The notes beneath the pieces were generated by a model. The model was not told the DNA's origin and made no database searches. It was given only the letters and a program-made list of their open reading frames with translations. The translations under genes and the position numbers were made by a program. Below, piece after piece: positions 1 to 11,286 of a DNA stretch of 64,000 nucleotides. Origin of the DNA: Geopseudomonas sagittaria (GTDB lineage: Bacteria > Pseudomonadota > Gammaproteobacteria > Pseudomonadales > Pseudomonadaceae); NCBI RefSeq assembly GCF_900115715.1, contig NZ_FOXM01000007.1, positions 144,188 to 208,187 of the forward strand, read 5' to 3'. How positions within the stretch are numbered: the stretch's first letter is position 1; every line of letters starts with the position of its first letter.

Positions 1-186
1 CAGCGACAGGCCGATGCTGGTCAGCCCGCAGCCCAGGCACAGCGCCCACAGCCAGGAACTGACCTGGGCCGGGCTGGCGCCGGCCGCGGCGGCGGCCTGG
101 AAGATGATCACCGCCGAGCTGGTGAAACCGACCAGCACGGCGATCAGGCCGGCGCTGAGATGGCTGGCTGCCGGGAAGTGGCGCAT
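1..186 (-). CDS. BenE family transporter, N-terminal part (cut by window edge)
   Basis: The first 62 codons of a minus-strand gene are visible; the rest lies outside the window. The reading frame is open from an ATG at 186 to base 1. The translation has a hydrophobic first helix (GLIAVLVGFTSSAVIIFQAA) and a second hydrophobic stretch with SWLWALCLG. These match the start of BenE/YdcO inner-membrane proteins, which are annotated as benzoate:H+ symporters, although the true substrate of most members is unknown. It is divergent from an XRE-cupin regulator, the same pairing as ydcO-ydcN in E. coli. The operators at 217-276 lie just upstream of its start, so it is probably controlled by that regulator. 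Confidence 0.8.
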   Translation of the reverse strand, partial: MRHFPAASHLSAGLIAVLVGFTSSAVIIFQAAAAAGASPAQVSSWLWALCLGCGLTSIGLSL

Positions 187-216
187 GGGTATTCCTCGGG
201 CTTGAGTGGTCGAGTA

Positions 217-240
217 CCTTGTGCGTTATTGCGCACGTGG
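217..240. promoter_or_regulatory. Palindromic operator copy 1 (benE/regulator intergenic region)
   Basis: An imperfect palindrome with arms TTGTGCG and CGCAC around TTATTG. It shares most of its 24 bases with the copy at 253-276, and the two centres are 36 bp apart. It sits upstream of both divergent genes, which suggests a binding site for the neighbouring XRE-cupin protein. Confidence 0.65.
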
Positions 241-251
241 TGGTCACGTTA

Positions 252-277
252 CCCTTGTGCGCTATAGCGCACAAGGG
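252..277. promoter_or_regulatory. Perfect 26-bp palindromic operator copy 2
   Basis: The half-site CCCTTGTGCGCTA is followed directly by its exact reverse complement. It lies 17 bp before the chosen start codon of the XRE-cupin gene. Binding here would repress the regulator's own gene, so autoregulation is the simplest reading. The assignment to that regulator is inferred from position and duplication only. Confidence 0.7.
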
Positions 278-294
278 CGGAAAGAGGGCGGGTG

Positions 295-891
295 ATGACG
301 GATATCAGCGGGCGGATTGCCGGGCGGTTGCGCGCCCTGCGCCAGGGTCGAGGCTGGAGCCTGGATCGCGCGGCGCAGGCGACCGGGGTGAGCAAGGCCA
401 TGCTCGGCCAGATCGAGCGTGGCGAATCGAGCCCGACGGTGGCGACCCTGTGGAAGATCGCCGCGGGCTTCGAGACCTCGTTTTCCGCGCTGCTGGAGGA
501 TGCACCGCAGGGCGAAGGAATGCTGCTGCGCAGCAGTGCCGGCGGCGACTGGCCGACCGACGATGGCAGCATCCAGGTGCGCTCGCTGTTTCCCTACGAT
601 CCGGCGCTGGGTATCGAGTTCTTCGTCATCGAGCTGCAGCCCGGAGCCTGTCACCAGTCGGTGCCGCACGCGGCCGGTGTCACCGAGCATGTGATCCCGG
701 TCAGCGGCAGTCTCGAGGTGTGCGTCGACGGGCGCTGGCAGGCGGTCGCCCGCGGCGAGGGCCTGCGTTTCGCCGCCGACCGGCCGCATGCCTATCGCAA
801 CGGCGGCAGCGCGCCGGTGCTGTTCCACAACCTGATCCACTACCGGCACAGCCAGGCGGCGCCTTGTGGGCCCGGCAGCGGGGCTTTATAA
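295..891 (+). CDS. XRE-family regulator with C-terminal cupin domain (SutR/YdcN-like)
   Basis: A 198-residue DNA-binding regulator. The first 65 residues or so form a helix-turn-helix of the XRE type with the conserved VSKAMLGQIERGESSPTVATL segment region. The C-terminal half is a small cupin barrel with the sequence VTEHVIPVSGSLEV, a likely ligand-sensing domain. E. coli YdcN (SutR) has the same architecture and also stands divergent from a BenE-type gene. I chose ATG 295 because AGAGGG at 283-288 is six bases upstream; GTG 292 is also in frame. The two palindromes before it are its probable operators. The effector is unknown; a role in sulfur use is suggested only by analogy with SutR. Confidence 0.85.
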   Translation: MTDISGRIAGRLRALRQGRGWSLDRAAQATGVSKAMLGQIERGESSPTVATLWKIAAGFETSFSALLEDAPQGEGMLLRSSAGGDWPTDDGSIQVRSLFPYDPALGIEFFVIELQPGACHQSVPHAAGVTEHVIPVSGSLEVCVDGRWQAVARGEGLRFAADRPHAYRNGGSAPVLFHNLIHYRHSQAAPCGPGSGAL

Positions 892-921
892 AGCGCTTTT
901 CCCCGAATGGATGGCGACCCC

Positions 922-1728
922 ATGCTGCGTCTCTCCGCGCTCTACCGTTTTCCGGTCAAGTCCCTCGGCGGCGAGTCGCTGCAACGTGCGGAGGTCGACG
1001 CCCTCGGGCTGGCCGGCGATCGGCGCTGGATGGTGGTCGATGCGGCCAGCGGGCGCTTCCTCACCCAGCGCCAGCTCGGCCAGATGGCGCAGATCGCTGC
1101 GCGCTGGCGGGACGACGAGACCCTCGAGCTGAGCGTTTCCGGTCGGGTGCCGCTGGCGGTGGCGGTGCCGCCGGCCGACGAGGCGCTGCGCGGGGTGACG
1201 GTGTGGGGCGACAGCCTGCAGGTTCCGGATGCCGGCGAGGCGGCGGCACAGTGGCTGAGTGCGTTTCTCGGTCGCGACTGCCGGCTGGTGCACGTGCCGC
1301 CGAGCCGCGCCCGCCAGGTGGACACCGGCTATGCGCAGGTCGGCGACCAGGTGGGTTTCGCCGACGGCTTTCCGTTGCTGCTGATCGGCCAGGCCTCGCT
1401 CGACGACCTGGCGGCGCGGGTCGGCCGGCCGCTGGAGATGCTGCGCTTTCGCCCCAACCTGGTGATCGAGGGCGCCGATCCCTACGCCGAGGATGGCTGG
1501 GGGCGCCTGCGCATCGGCGCGATCGAGTTCGAACGGGTCAAGCCCTGTTCGCGCTGCGCGATTCCGACCCTCGACCCGCACAGCGGCGAGCGCTCGAACG
1601 ACGGCGAGCCGCTGAAGACGCTGGCGACCTACCGGCGCGATGCCGACGGCGTGTACTTCGGCCAGAACCTGATCCAGCGCGGCCAGGGTGTGCTGGAGGT
1701 GGGCATGCCGGTGACCCTGCTTGACTGA
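922..1728 (+). CDS. MOSC domain protein (YcbX-like)
   Basis: A 268-residue protein with an N-terminal MOSC beta-barrel (begins MLRLSALYRFPVKSLGGE) and a C-terminal MOSC domain that carries the conserved cysteine motif KPCSRC. MOSC proteins bind the molybdenum cofactor through a cysteine; E. coli YcbX takes part in reducing N-hydroxylated base analogues. Unlike E. coli YcbX there is no C-terminal 2Fe-2S ferredoxin domain, so electrons must come from another protein. Start at ATG 922 is preferred because the barrel begins there; an in-frame ATG at 907 would add five residues. It lies 30 bases after the regulator gene and may share its transcript. Confidence 0.85.
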   Translation: MLRLSALYRFPVKSLGGESLQRAEVDALGLAGDRRWMVVDAASGRFLTQRQLGQMAQIAARWRDDETLELSVSGRVPLAVAVPPADEALRGVTVWGDSLQVPDAGEAAAQWLSAFLGRDCRLVHVPPSRARQVDTGYAQVGDQVGFADGFPLLLIGQASLDDLAARVGRPLEMLRFRPNLVIEGADPYAEDGWGRLRIGAIEFERVKPCSRCAIPTLDPHSGERSNDGEPLKTLATYRRDADGVYFGQNLIQRGQGVLEVGMPVTLLD

Positions 1729-1736
1729 AGCGATCC

Positions 1737-1848
1737 GTAGGGTGGGTTAGCCGCGTCGCGGCGTAACCCGCCAAGGATGCCGACAGGCATCCCAGCGCAG
1801 CCTGGCGACCGCTCGGTGGGTTACGGCCTGCGGCCTAACCCACCCTAC
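1737..1848. repeat. Inverted-repeat intergenic element with three nested hairpins
   Basis: The outer 14 bases GTAGGGTGGGTTAG at 1737-1750 recur as their exact reverse complement at 1835-1848. Inside are three hairpins: 1741-1772, 1775-1792 (GGATGCC/GGCATCC) and 1816-1845 (GGTGGGTTA and its complement). This resembles dispersed non-coding REP- or MITE-like repeats in Pseudomonas genomes. It lies between the convergent MOSC and slt genes and could also stop transcription from both sides. No second copy was noticed in this window. Confidence 0.7.
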
Positions 1849-1866
1849 ATTTGCGTCGAGTTCGCC

Positions 1867-3795
1867 CTACTGCTGCCCCAGTTCGCGCTCGTGCCACTCC
1901 ACCAGCTTCTGCGGCGCACCGAGTTTTTCCCCATAGATCACCGAGTAGGACAGCACGTTCTGCACGTACTGGCGGGTTTCGTCGAAGGGAATGGTCTCGA
2001 TCCAGATGTCGAAGGGCATCTGCTCGTTGCCGCGCAGCCACTGGCGCACGCGGCCGGGACCCGCGTTGTAGGCGGCGGAAGCGAGGATGCGGTTGCCGCC
2101 GAACTGGCCGTAGACCTGGCTCAGGTAGGCGGCGCCGAGCTGGATGTTGACCTCGGGCGAGTAGGCCTGCTGCGGCGAGCGCAGCGGGATGCCGTAGCGC
2201 CGCGCGGTTTCCTTGGCGGTGGCCGGCATCAGCTGCATCAGGCCCATGGCGCCGACGTGGGAGCGGGCGTCGGCCATGAAACCGCTCTCCTGGCGGGTAA
2301 TGGCGAACACCCAGCTCGAGTGCAGGCCGCGGCTGCGCGCCTCGCGGGTCAGGGTGTGCTGGTGGGCCATCGGGAAGCGCACGTCGAGGTCGTCCCAGTA
2401 CTGGGCCTGGCTGATGGCGCGGATGGCCGGGAAGTACCACTCCATCTCGTAGCCCAGGCGCGCCTGGGCGACCAGTTCCTCGCGGCTGAACAGGCGGCTG
2501 ACGTGGTACCACTCGCGGCGGCCGTCGCCGACCTGCCCGCGGGCATGGAACTCCAGGGCGCGGCGGATGCCGGCGGTGTTGCGCACCTTCTGCATCACCT
2601 TGGGGTCGATGGCCATCGGCTTGTGGTTGAGCTGGTAGGGCGCGTTGATCCGGTCGGCGGAGAGGAAGCCGTAGAAGTCGCGCTCGCCGGCCACCGGCAT
2701 GTACAGGCGGATCGGGTCCTTGCTGCCGGGCTGGGCCAGTTGCAGGCTGCGCGCCTGCCAGTAGCGCCAGCGGCTGCTGGCCGCCAGGTCGCCGGGCATC
2801 TGCCGGGTCAGCTGGTGGGCGTCGGCCCAGCGACCGAGGCGCAGCAGCAGGCGGGCGCGCCACTCGCTGACGGTGTTGTCGCGCAGTTCGGGGTCGTACT
2901 GGCTCATCACCTTGAGCGCGCGGGCGTCGAAGCGGCGCGCCAGGGTCAGGCCGATCTCGCGGGCGATGGCCACCTTCTCCTCGCTGGAGAACGGCAGGTG
3001 GCGGCTGTATTCCTCGAGCAAACCGAGGGCCTGCTCGGGGTTCTGCCGCGCCAGGCGGCGCAGGCCGAGGCCGACGGCGTCGGCGGTGTGGCGGTCAGTG
3101 GCGGCGAAGCGCTGGCGCTGCAGTAGCAGCTCGGGCTTCTGCGCCACCTCGATCAGCAGCTGGCCCTGGCCGGCGAGGCTGCCCAGGGTCTTCTGCAGGT
3201 AGCTGGCCAGGCCATAGTTGCGTTCCTGGGCAGCGAGCTTGAGGCGCTGCCAGCGCATGTCCTCGGTCAGCCCACCCCGGGCGCGCCACAGGTCGAACAG
3301 GCGGTCGCAGGTGTTGGGTTGCGACTTGCCAGTCAGCCACAGGCGCTGGGCGGTGATGGCGCCGTCGGCGGCCTTGCCGTGACGGAACTGGTACTCGCCG
3401 AGCAGGCAGTCCAGTTCGGTGAATTCCAGCGCCGGCGAATAGTGCTTGATGAAGGTCTGCCAGTCGCCGCGCTCGGCCAGCCAGCGCAGCCAGCGCAGCT
3501 TCATCCAGCCGATCTGCGGCAGGTCGCCGTGCTCGGCGAGGAAGGTCTCGATCTCGCGGTTGCTGGCACTCTTCAGACGCAGGGTCAGCTCGTCGTAGGC
3601 CAGGTGCGGCTCCAGCGGGTAGCCCTGCAGGGCCTGGCGGTTGCGCAGGTAGGGCGCGGGATCGTTCTTGCCCAGGGCGCGCTTGGCCTCGTCGTAGAGG
3701 ATCCGCTGTTGCGCCAGCGAGGCGGCGCTGGCGGACTGGAAGAGGCCGAGGCTGGTCAGCAGGAGGGCAAGCAGGACAAACGGGCGGGCGCGCAT
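1867..3795 (-). CDS. slt: Soluble lytic murein transglycosylase Slt70
   Basis: A 642-residue periplasmic enzyme, the usual size for Slt70. It cleaves the MurNAc-GlcNAc bond of peptidoglycan and leaves 1,6-anhydro ends. Residues 1-24 form a signal peptide ending SASA. Residues of about 25-450 form the helical superhelical U and L domains, and the C-terminal lysozyme-like domain carries the catalytic glutamate E503 in RQESGF, followed by GAMGLMQLMPATA. It is divergent from uup, with about 195 bases between. The anhydro-muropeptides it releases are substrates for NagZ, encoded further along. Confidence 0.95.
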   Translation of the reverse strand: MRARPFVLLALLLTSLGLFQSASAASLAQQRILYDEAKRALGKNDPAPYLRNRQALQGYPLEPHLAYDELTLRLKSASNREIETFLAEHGDLPQIGWMKLRWLRWLAERGDWQTFIKHYSPALEFTELDCLLGEYQFRHGKAADGAITAQRLWLTGKSQPNTCDRLFDLWRARGGLTEDMRWQRLKLAAQERNYGLASYLQKTLGSLAGQGQLLIEVAQKPELLLQRQRFAATDRHTADAVGLGLRRLARQNPEQALGLLEEYSRHLPFSSEEKVAIAREIGLTLARRFDARALKVMSQYDPELRDNTVSEWRARLLLRLGRWADAHQLTRQMPGDLAASSRWRYWQARSLQLAQPGSKDPIRLYMPVAGERDFYGFLSADRINAPYQLNHKPMAIDPKVMQKVRNTAGIRRALEFHARGQVGDGRREWYHVSRLFSREELVAQARLGYEMEWYFPAIRAISQAQYWDDLDVRFPMAHQHTLTREARSRGLHSSWVFAITRQESGFMADARSHVGAMGLMQLMPATAKETARRYGIPLRSPQQAYSPEVNIQLGAAYLSQVYGQFGGNRILASAAYNAGPGRVRQWLRGNEQMPFDIWIETIPFDETRQYVQNVLSYSVIYGEKLGAPQKLVEWHERELGQQ

Positions 3796-3991
3796 GGGAA
3801 TCCGGAACTTCTGGCGTGGGGAGGGACGGCTATGGGCGAAAGCTTAGCGCGCCCCCGGCGGCGCTCATAGCGCCAGCCAGAGGGAAAAGTGGCGGTTGAC
3901 CGAAATTAGCCCTGTCTGTAGGAAAAGCACTATGCCCCGTGTGGGCTAACAGCGAGTAGAATGCGCGGCCATTCCTGTGGAGGCTTTGCCC

Positions 3992-5902
3992 ATGACCCTG
4001 CTCAAGTTCACCGATGTGTCCCTCGCCTACGGCGCCACGCCGTTGCTGGACAAGGTGTCGTGGCAGATCGCCAGGGGCGAGCGGGTGTGCATCATCGGCC
4101 GCAACGGCACCGGCAAGTCCAGCCTGCTCAAGCTGGTCAAGGGTGATCAGCGCCCGGACGACGGTCAGGTCTGGCGCGCGCCGTCGCTGAAGATCGGCGA
4201 GTTGCCCCAGGAGCTGCCGCCGGCCGACGAGCGCACGGTGTACGACGTGGTGGCCGAGGGCCTGGCCGAGGTCGGCCTGCTGATCGCCCAGTACCACCAC
4301 CTGTCCCAGCACATCCACAGTGACGAGGATCTCAACGAGCTGTCCCGCGTCCAGCAGGCGCTGGAAGCGCGCGACGGCTGGCGCCTGCAGCAACTGGTGG
4401 AGAACACCCTGAGCCGCCTGCAGCTGCCGGCGGAGAAGACCCTGGCCGAGCTGTCCGGTGGCTGGCGCCGCCGCGTGCTGCTGGCTCAGGCGCTGGTGGC
4501 CGAGCCGGATCTGCTGCTGCTCGACGAGCCGACCAACCATCTCGACATCGGCGCCATCGCCTGGCTGGAGGAGGCGCTGCTCGGCTTCAACGGCGCGGTG
4601 CTGTTCATCACCCACGACCGGGCCTTCCTGCAGAGCCTGGCCACGCGCATCCTCGAACTGGACCGTGGCAACCTGATCGACTGGAACGGCGACTACGCCA
4701 GCTTCCTGGTGCACAAGGAGCAGCAGCTGGCGGCGGAAGAGGCGGCCAATGCGCTGTTCGACAAGCGCCTGGCCCAGGAGGAGGTGTGGATCCGCCAGGG
4801 CATCAAGGCCCGTCGCACCCGCAACGAGGGCCGCGTGCGCGCGCTCAAGGAGATGCGCAGCGAGCGTCGCGAGCGTCGCGAGCGCCAGGGCAACGCCAGT
4901 ATCCAGCTGGATGTGGCGGACAAGTCCGGCAAGCAGGTGATCGTCGCCGAGCACGTCGGCTTCGCTCATCCCGGTGGCGAGCCGCTGATCCGCGATTTCT
5001 CCATGGTCCTGCAGCGCGGCGACCGCATCGGCCTGCTCGGCGCCAACGGCACCGGCAAGTCCACCCTGCTCAAGCTGCTGCTCGGCGAGCTGCAGCCGAC
5101 CAGCGGCAGCATCAAGATCGGCACCAAGCTGGAAGTGGCCTATTTCGACCAGTTGCGCCTGCAGCTCGATACCGAAAAGACGGTGATCGACAACATCTCC
5201 GAAGGGCGCGAATTCATCACCATCGATGGCCAGAATCGGCACATTCTCAGCTACCTCGGCGACTTCCTGTTCAGCCCGCAGCGCGCCCGCTCGCCGGTCA
5301 AGGCGCTGTCCGGTGGCGAGCGGGCACGCCTTTTGCTCGCCAAGCTGTTCAGCAAGCCGGCCAACCTGCTGGTGCTGGACGAACCGACCAACGACCTGGA
5401 CGTGGAAACCCTCGAGCTGCTCGAGGAAGTTCTGCTCGGCTTCCCCGGCACCGTGCTGATGGTCAGCCACGACCGCGCTTTCCTCGACAACGTGGTGACC
5501 AGCACCCTGGTGTTCGAGGGCAATGGCGTGGTGCGCGAATACGTCGGCGGCTACCAGGACTGGCTGCGCCAGGGGGGCTCGCCGCGCCTGCTGGGGGTGG
5601 GCAAGGAGCCGGGCGAGAAACCGGCCCAGGACAGCAAGCCGGTGGCGGCCGTGGCGGCGGTTGCTGCCCCTGTCGCAGTCGCGCGCAAGAAGCTGAGTTA
5701 CAAGGAGCAGCGCGAGCTGGATGGGTTGCCGGCACGGATGGAGGCGCTGGAAAGCGAGCAGGCTGCTCTGCAGGAAGAGATCGCCAATCCCGATTTCTAT
5801 CTGCAGCCTCAGGAACAGACCCATGCCGCACTGGCGCGCCTGGAGTTCCTTCAGCAGGAACTGGACCGGTTGCTGGAGCGCTGGGCCGAATTGGAAGGTT
5901 GA
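3992..5902 (+). CDS. uup: ABC-F ATPase Uup
   Basis: A 636-residue cytoplasmic ABC-F protein with no membrane segments. It has two nucleotide-binding domains: Walker A GRNGTGKSS and signature LSGGWRRR in the first, GANGTGKST and LSGGERAR in the second. Between them is a charged linker rich in Arg and Glu, and at the end a coiled-coil tail of about 65 residues that is typical of Uup and binds DNA in E. coli. Uup acts on ribosomes and affects transposon precise excision and branched DNA. Start at ATG 3992 is set by GTGGAGG at 3977-3983; an upstream in-frame GTG at 3977 is itself part of that ribosome-binding site. Confidence 0.93.
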   Translation: MTLLKFTDVSLAYGATPLLDKVSWQIARGERVCIIGRNGTGKSSLLKLVKGDQRPDDGQVWRAPSLKIGELPQELPPADERTVYDVVAEGLAEVGLLIAQYHHLSQHIHSDEDLNELSRVQQALEARDGWRLQQLVENTLSRLQLPAEKTLAELSGGWRRRVLLAQALVAEPDLLLLDEPTNHLDIGAIAWLEEALLGFNGAVLFITHDRAFLQSLATRILELDRGNLIDWNGDYASFLVHKEQQLAAEEAANALFDKRLAQEEVWIRQGIKARRTRNEGRVRALKEMRSERRERRERQGNASIQLDVADKSGKQVIVAEHVGFAHPGGEPLIRDFSMVLQRGDRIGLLGANGTGKSTLLKLLLGELQPTSGSIKIGTKLEVAYFDQLRLQLDTEKTVIDNISEGREFITIDGQNRHILSYLGDFLFSPQRARSPVKALSGGERARLLLAKLFSKPANLLVLDEPTNDLDVETLELLEEVLLGFPGTVLMVSHDRAFLDNVVTSTLVFEGNGVVREYVGGYQDWLRQGGSPRLLGVGKEPGEKPAQDSKPVAAVAAVAAPVAVARKKLSYKEQRELDGLPARMEALESEQAALQEEIANPDFYLQPQEQTHAALARLEFLQQELDRLLERWAELEG

Positions 5903-5935
5903 TGCACTGACACGGATATGGACACGGAGTAGGGA

Positions 5936-6628
5936 ATGACCATCGAGTACAGGATCACGCTGGATGATAACCATGAGTTCAACTATCGGGTCGAGCTGGA
6001 TCGCAGCTACGATCCGGTCGCAGCCGCCGATGCGCCGCGCTGGACCCGCCTGGACCACGAGCAGTGCAGCAACTGCCCGCTGAACAAGGACATCAACACG
6101 CATTGCCCGGCGGCGGTCGACCTGCACCGGGTGATCGAGGACTTCCGTGGCCTGCCGGCCTTCAAGAAGGCCAAGGTGCGGGTGATCACCGCCGAGCGCG
6201 AGTACTACAAGGAGGTCAGTCTGGAGGCCGGACTGCGTGCCCTGCTCGGCGTGCTGATGGCCACCAGCGCCTGCCCGATGCTGTGCCGGCTCAAGCCGAT
6301 GGCCCAGCAGCACCTGCCGTTCGCCAGCAACCAGGAGTTCATCCTGCGCACCGTCTCGCTGTACCTGATGCGCCAGTACTACAACATGCGCGAAGGCCGG
6401 CATGCCGACTGGGAACTCAAGGGGCTGGTCCGCAACTACCAGCAGCTGCAGCTGGTGAACCAGGCCTTCTGGCAGCGCATCCACGACACCTGCGAGAACG
6501 ACTCCAACCTCAAGGCCTTCCTCAGCTTCTTCTCCATGGCCTCCAGCGTGTCCTATTCGCTGGAAGCCCAGCTCAGCAAGATCCGTCCGCTGGTGATGAG
6601 CAGCGGCACCGAACTGGGCGTTTTCTGA
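5936..6628 (+). CDS. Conserved protein of unknown function with CX2CX9C and CX3C clusters
   Basis: A 230-residue soluble protein that I cannot assign to a named function. It begins MTIEYRITLDDNHEFNYRVEL. Five cysteines stand out: C44, C47 and C57 near the N-terminus and C113 and C117 in SACPMLCRLKP. Such spacing could bind a metal or an iron-sulfur cluster, but this is inference. No signal peptide or membrane helix is seen. It starts 33 bases after uup in the same direction and is followed by a strong hairpin, so it is probably co-transcribed with uup. Confidence 0.75.
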   Translation: MTIEYRITLDDNHEFNYRVELDRSYDPVAAADAPRWTRLDHEQCSNCPLNKDINTHCPAAVDLHRVIEDFRGLPAFKKAKVRVITAEREYYKEVSLEAGLRALLGVLMATSACPMLCRLKPMAQQHLPFASNQEFILRTVSLYLMRQYYNMREGRHADWELKGLVRNYQQLQLVNQAFWQRIHDTCENDSNLKAFLSFFSMASSVSYSLEAQLSKIRPLVMSSGTELGVF

Positions 6629-6634
6629 CTCTTT

Positions 6635-6667
6635 GCGTCGCGCCGGGCGCAAGGCCCGGCGCGACGC
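6635..6667. terminator. Hairpin terminator between convergent genes
   Basis: A perfect 14-bp stem (6635-6648 with 6654-6667, core GCGTCGCGCCGGGC) and a five-base loop lie between the unknown gene and the minus-strand usp gene. There is no clear T tract on the plus strand, so it may act in both directions or with help from Rho. Confidence 0.65.
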
Positions 6668-6683
6668 ACAGGGTGTCTACCGA

Positions 6684-7121
6684 TTACGCTTTCTTCAGAT
6701 GCACCGCCAGCACGTCGCAGGGGGCGCCGTGCAGCACGTCGTTGGAGGTCGAGCCGAGCAGCAGGGCCAGGCCGTGACGGCCGTGGCTGCCGACCACGAT
6801 CAGGTCGCAGCCCTGTTCGCTGGCCAGGCGGTGGATCTCCTGGCGTGGCTGGCCGAAGGCCAGGTGGGTGTTGTCCTTGGTCAGTTCCGCGTGGTCGGCG
6901 GTGAAGCCATCCAGCTGCGCGCGTGCCTGATCGATCTGTTGCTGCTGCAGCGCCGACAGATCCATCGGTACGTCGCCGCCAAAGGCCATGGACATCGGTT
7001 CGACCACGTGCACCAGTGACAGGCGCGCCTGGCAGCTATGGGCCAGCTCGACCGCGCGCTGGATCACGGTGTGGCAGTCGTCGGTCATGTCGACCGCGAC
7101 CAGCAGGTGTTGGTAGTTCAT
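6684..7121 (-). CDS. Universal stress protein, UspA family
   Basis: A single-domain 145-residue Usp protein beginning MNYQHLLVAVDMTDD. The C-terminal nucleotide-binding motif G-x2-G-x9-G-S/T is present as GSHGRHGLALLLGSTS, so it probably binds ATP. Usp proteins of this kind help cells survive stress, stationary phase or oxygen lack in pseudomonads. GGAGAA stands in the correct place before the ATG. It faces the preceding gene with a shared hairpin terminator between, and is divergent from fadB. Confidence 0.9.
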   Translation of the reverse strand: MNYQHLLVAVDMTDDCHTVIQRAVELAHSCQARLSLVHVVEPMSMAFGGDVPMDLSALQQQQIDQARAQLDGFTADHAELTKDNTHLAFGQPRQEIHRLASEQGCDLIVVGSHGRHGLALLLGSTSNDVLHGAPCDVLAVHLKKA

Positions 7122-7471
7122 TGTGCTTCTCCGTGGCAGGGAATGGAATCCAGTATGGCCCAGCTTGTGGCCGGCCTGTTCGTTTCATGATGCAGCAGCG
7201 GTGCGCGAACGTCATGACATTGGTCAGCTGTCGACGTGTCTCGGCCGCGCCGCTGTCCGGGACGTTCGATTGACAAGCCTATGGAATTCCCCGAGGGTGT
7301 GCCAATCGGATCAAACACCCGTATGAACCGCTGCTGGTCGTGCCGGGTGCATACGCGCCACCTGTCCAGAACGGTCCCGGCGGCCGGCGGCTATCCTTGC
7401 AAGATGGCGTGTCGGCTGCGCAAGCCGGGGCGGATGTGCAGGTTCACGCTTCCATAGATGGAGATCAGTCG
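7122..7471. other. Intergenic region between usp and fadBA
   Basis: This 350-base stretch holds the promoters of the divergent usp and fadB genes but no gene that I can support. A TTGACA hexamer at 7270-7275 has no good -10 partner. A weak PsrA-like sequence (TCAAAC-N4-GTATGA) lies near 7311. No stable structured RNA was recognised. Confidence 0.5.
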
Positions 7472-10824
<3,353 letters not shown>

Positions 10825-10840
10825 CCTTTTTGCACGACGC

Positions 10841-10867
10841 AAGCCGGGGACTCAGCGCCCCGGTTTT
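10841..10867 (+). terminator. Rho-independent terminator after fadA
   Basis: Stem CCGGGG/CCCCGG (10844-10849 with 10858-10863), extended by A-T pairs, followed by TTTT. It closes the fadBA operon. Confidence 0.75.
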
Positions 10868-10899
10868 CGTTTCGGCGGGGTAACGGCTGGGAGATGAAC

Positions 10900-11163
10900 A
10901 TGACGCTGCAAACCGGACTCTACCGGCACTACAAGGGGCGCGAGTACCGCGTGTTCGGGCTGGCTCGGCATTCCGAGACCGAAGAACAGATGGTGGTCTA
11001 TCAGGCCCTGTATGGCGACTACGGCCTGTGGGTGCGACCGCTGGCCATGTTTCTCGAAACCGTGGAGGTGGATGGCGAAACCCTGCCGCGCTTTGCCCTG
11101 GTGCGCAGCGAAAGCGTGGAATTTCGCTACGCTGAGGGCAATCCGTCGCAGCCGCGTGCTTGA
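10900..11163 (+). CDS. DUF1653 family protein
   Basis: A small protein of 87 residues with the DUF1653 pattern GLYRHYKGREYRVFGLARHSE and YGDYGLWVRPLAMF. The family is widespread and probably forms a compact beta fold; its function is not known. ATG 10900 is preferred because GGGAG at 10889-10893 stands six bases upstream, while the ATG at 10894 touches that site. It lies between the fadA terminator and topA. Confidence 0.85.
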   Translation: MTLQTGLYRHYKGREYRVFGLARHSETEEQMVVYQALYGDYGLWVRPLAMFLETVEVDGETLPRFALVRSESVEFRYAEGNPSQPRA

Positions 11164-11175
11164 CCTGGTTACGCC

Positions 11176-11197
11176 GGCCACTATATATAGCGTGGCC
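11176..11197. repeat. Inverted repeat upstream of topA
   Basis: The arms GGCCAC and GTGGCC enclose an AT-only core, TATATATA. It may be a terminator of the DUF1653 gene or a supercoiling-sensitive promoter element for topA. The sequence alone does not decide between them. Confidence 0.35.
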
Positions 11198-11286
11198 TTA
11201 TCAGGGCGCAGTTACATTTAATTGCATATTCTGCGCCGACGGTGCCAACCGTTCATCTCGACATCTTTTCAGGAACTTTCCGATTC

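Noticed and set aside
884..895. Palindrome GCTTTATAAAGC at the end of the XRE-cupin gene
   Set aside because: It is short, overlaps the stop codon and lacks a second copy, so it could be chance.
3830..6652. A 940-codon minus-strand frame opposite uup and the gene after it
   Set aside because: It lies fully over two convincing plus-strand genes and shows no recognisable domain; long antisense frames are common at this GC content.
7270..7298. TTGACA at 7270-7275 as a promoter of fadB
   Set aside because: No -10 hexamer stands 16 to 18 bases downstream.
7311..7326. Possible PsrA site before fadBA (TCAAAC-N4-GTATGA)
   Set aside because: One half fits the PsrA pattern but the other is degenerate, unlike the perfect site before psrA. 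Regulation of fadBA by PsrA is plausible from known biology, but this sequence does not establish it.
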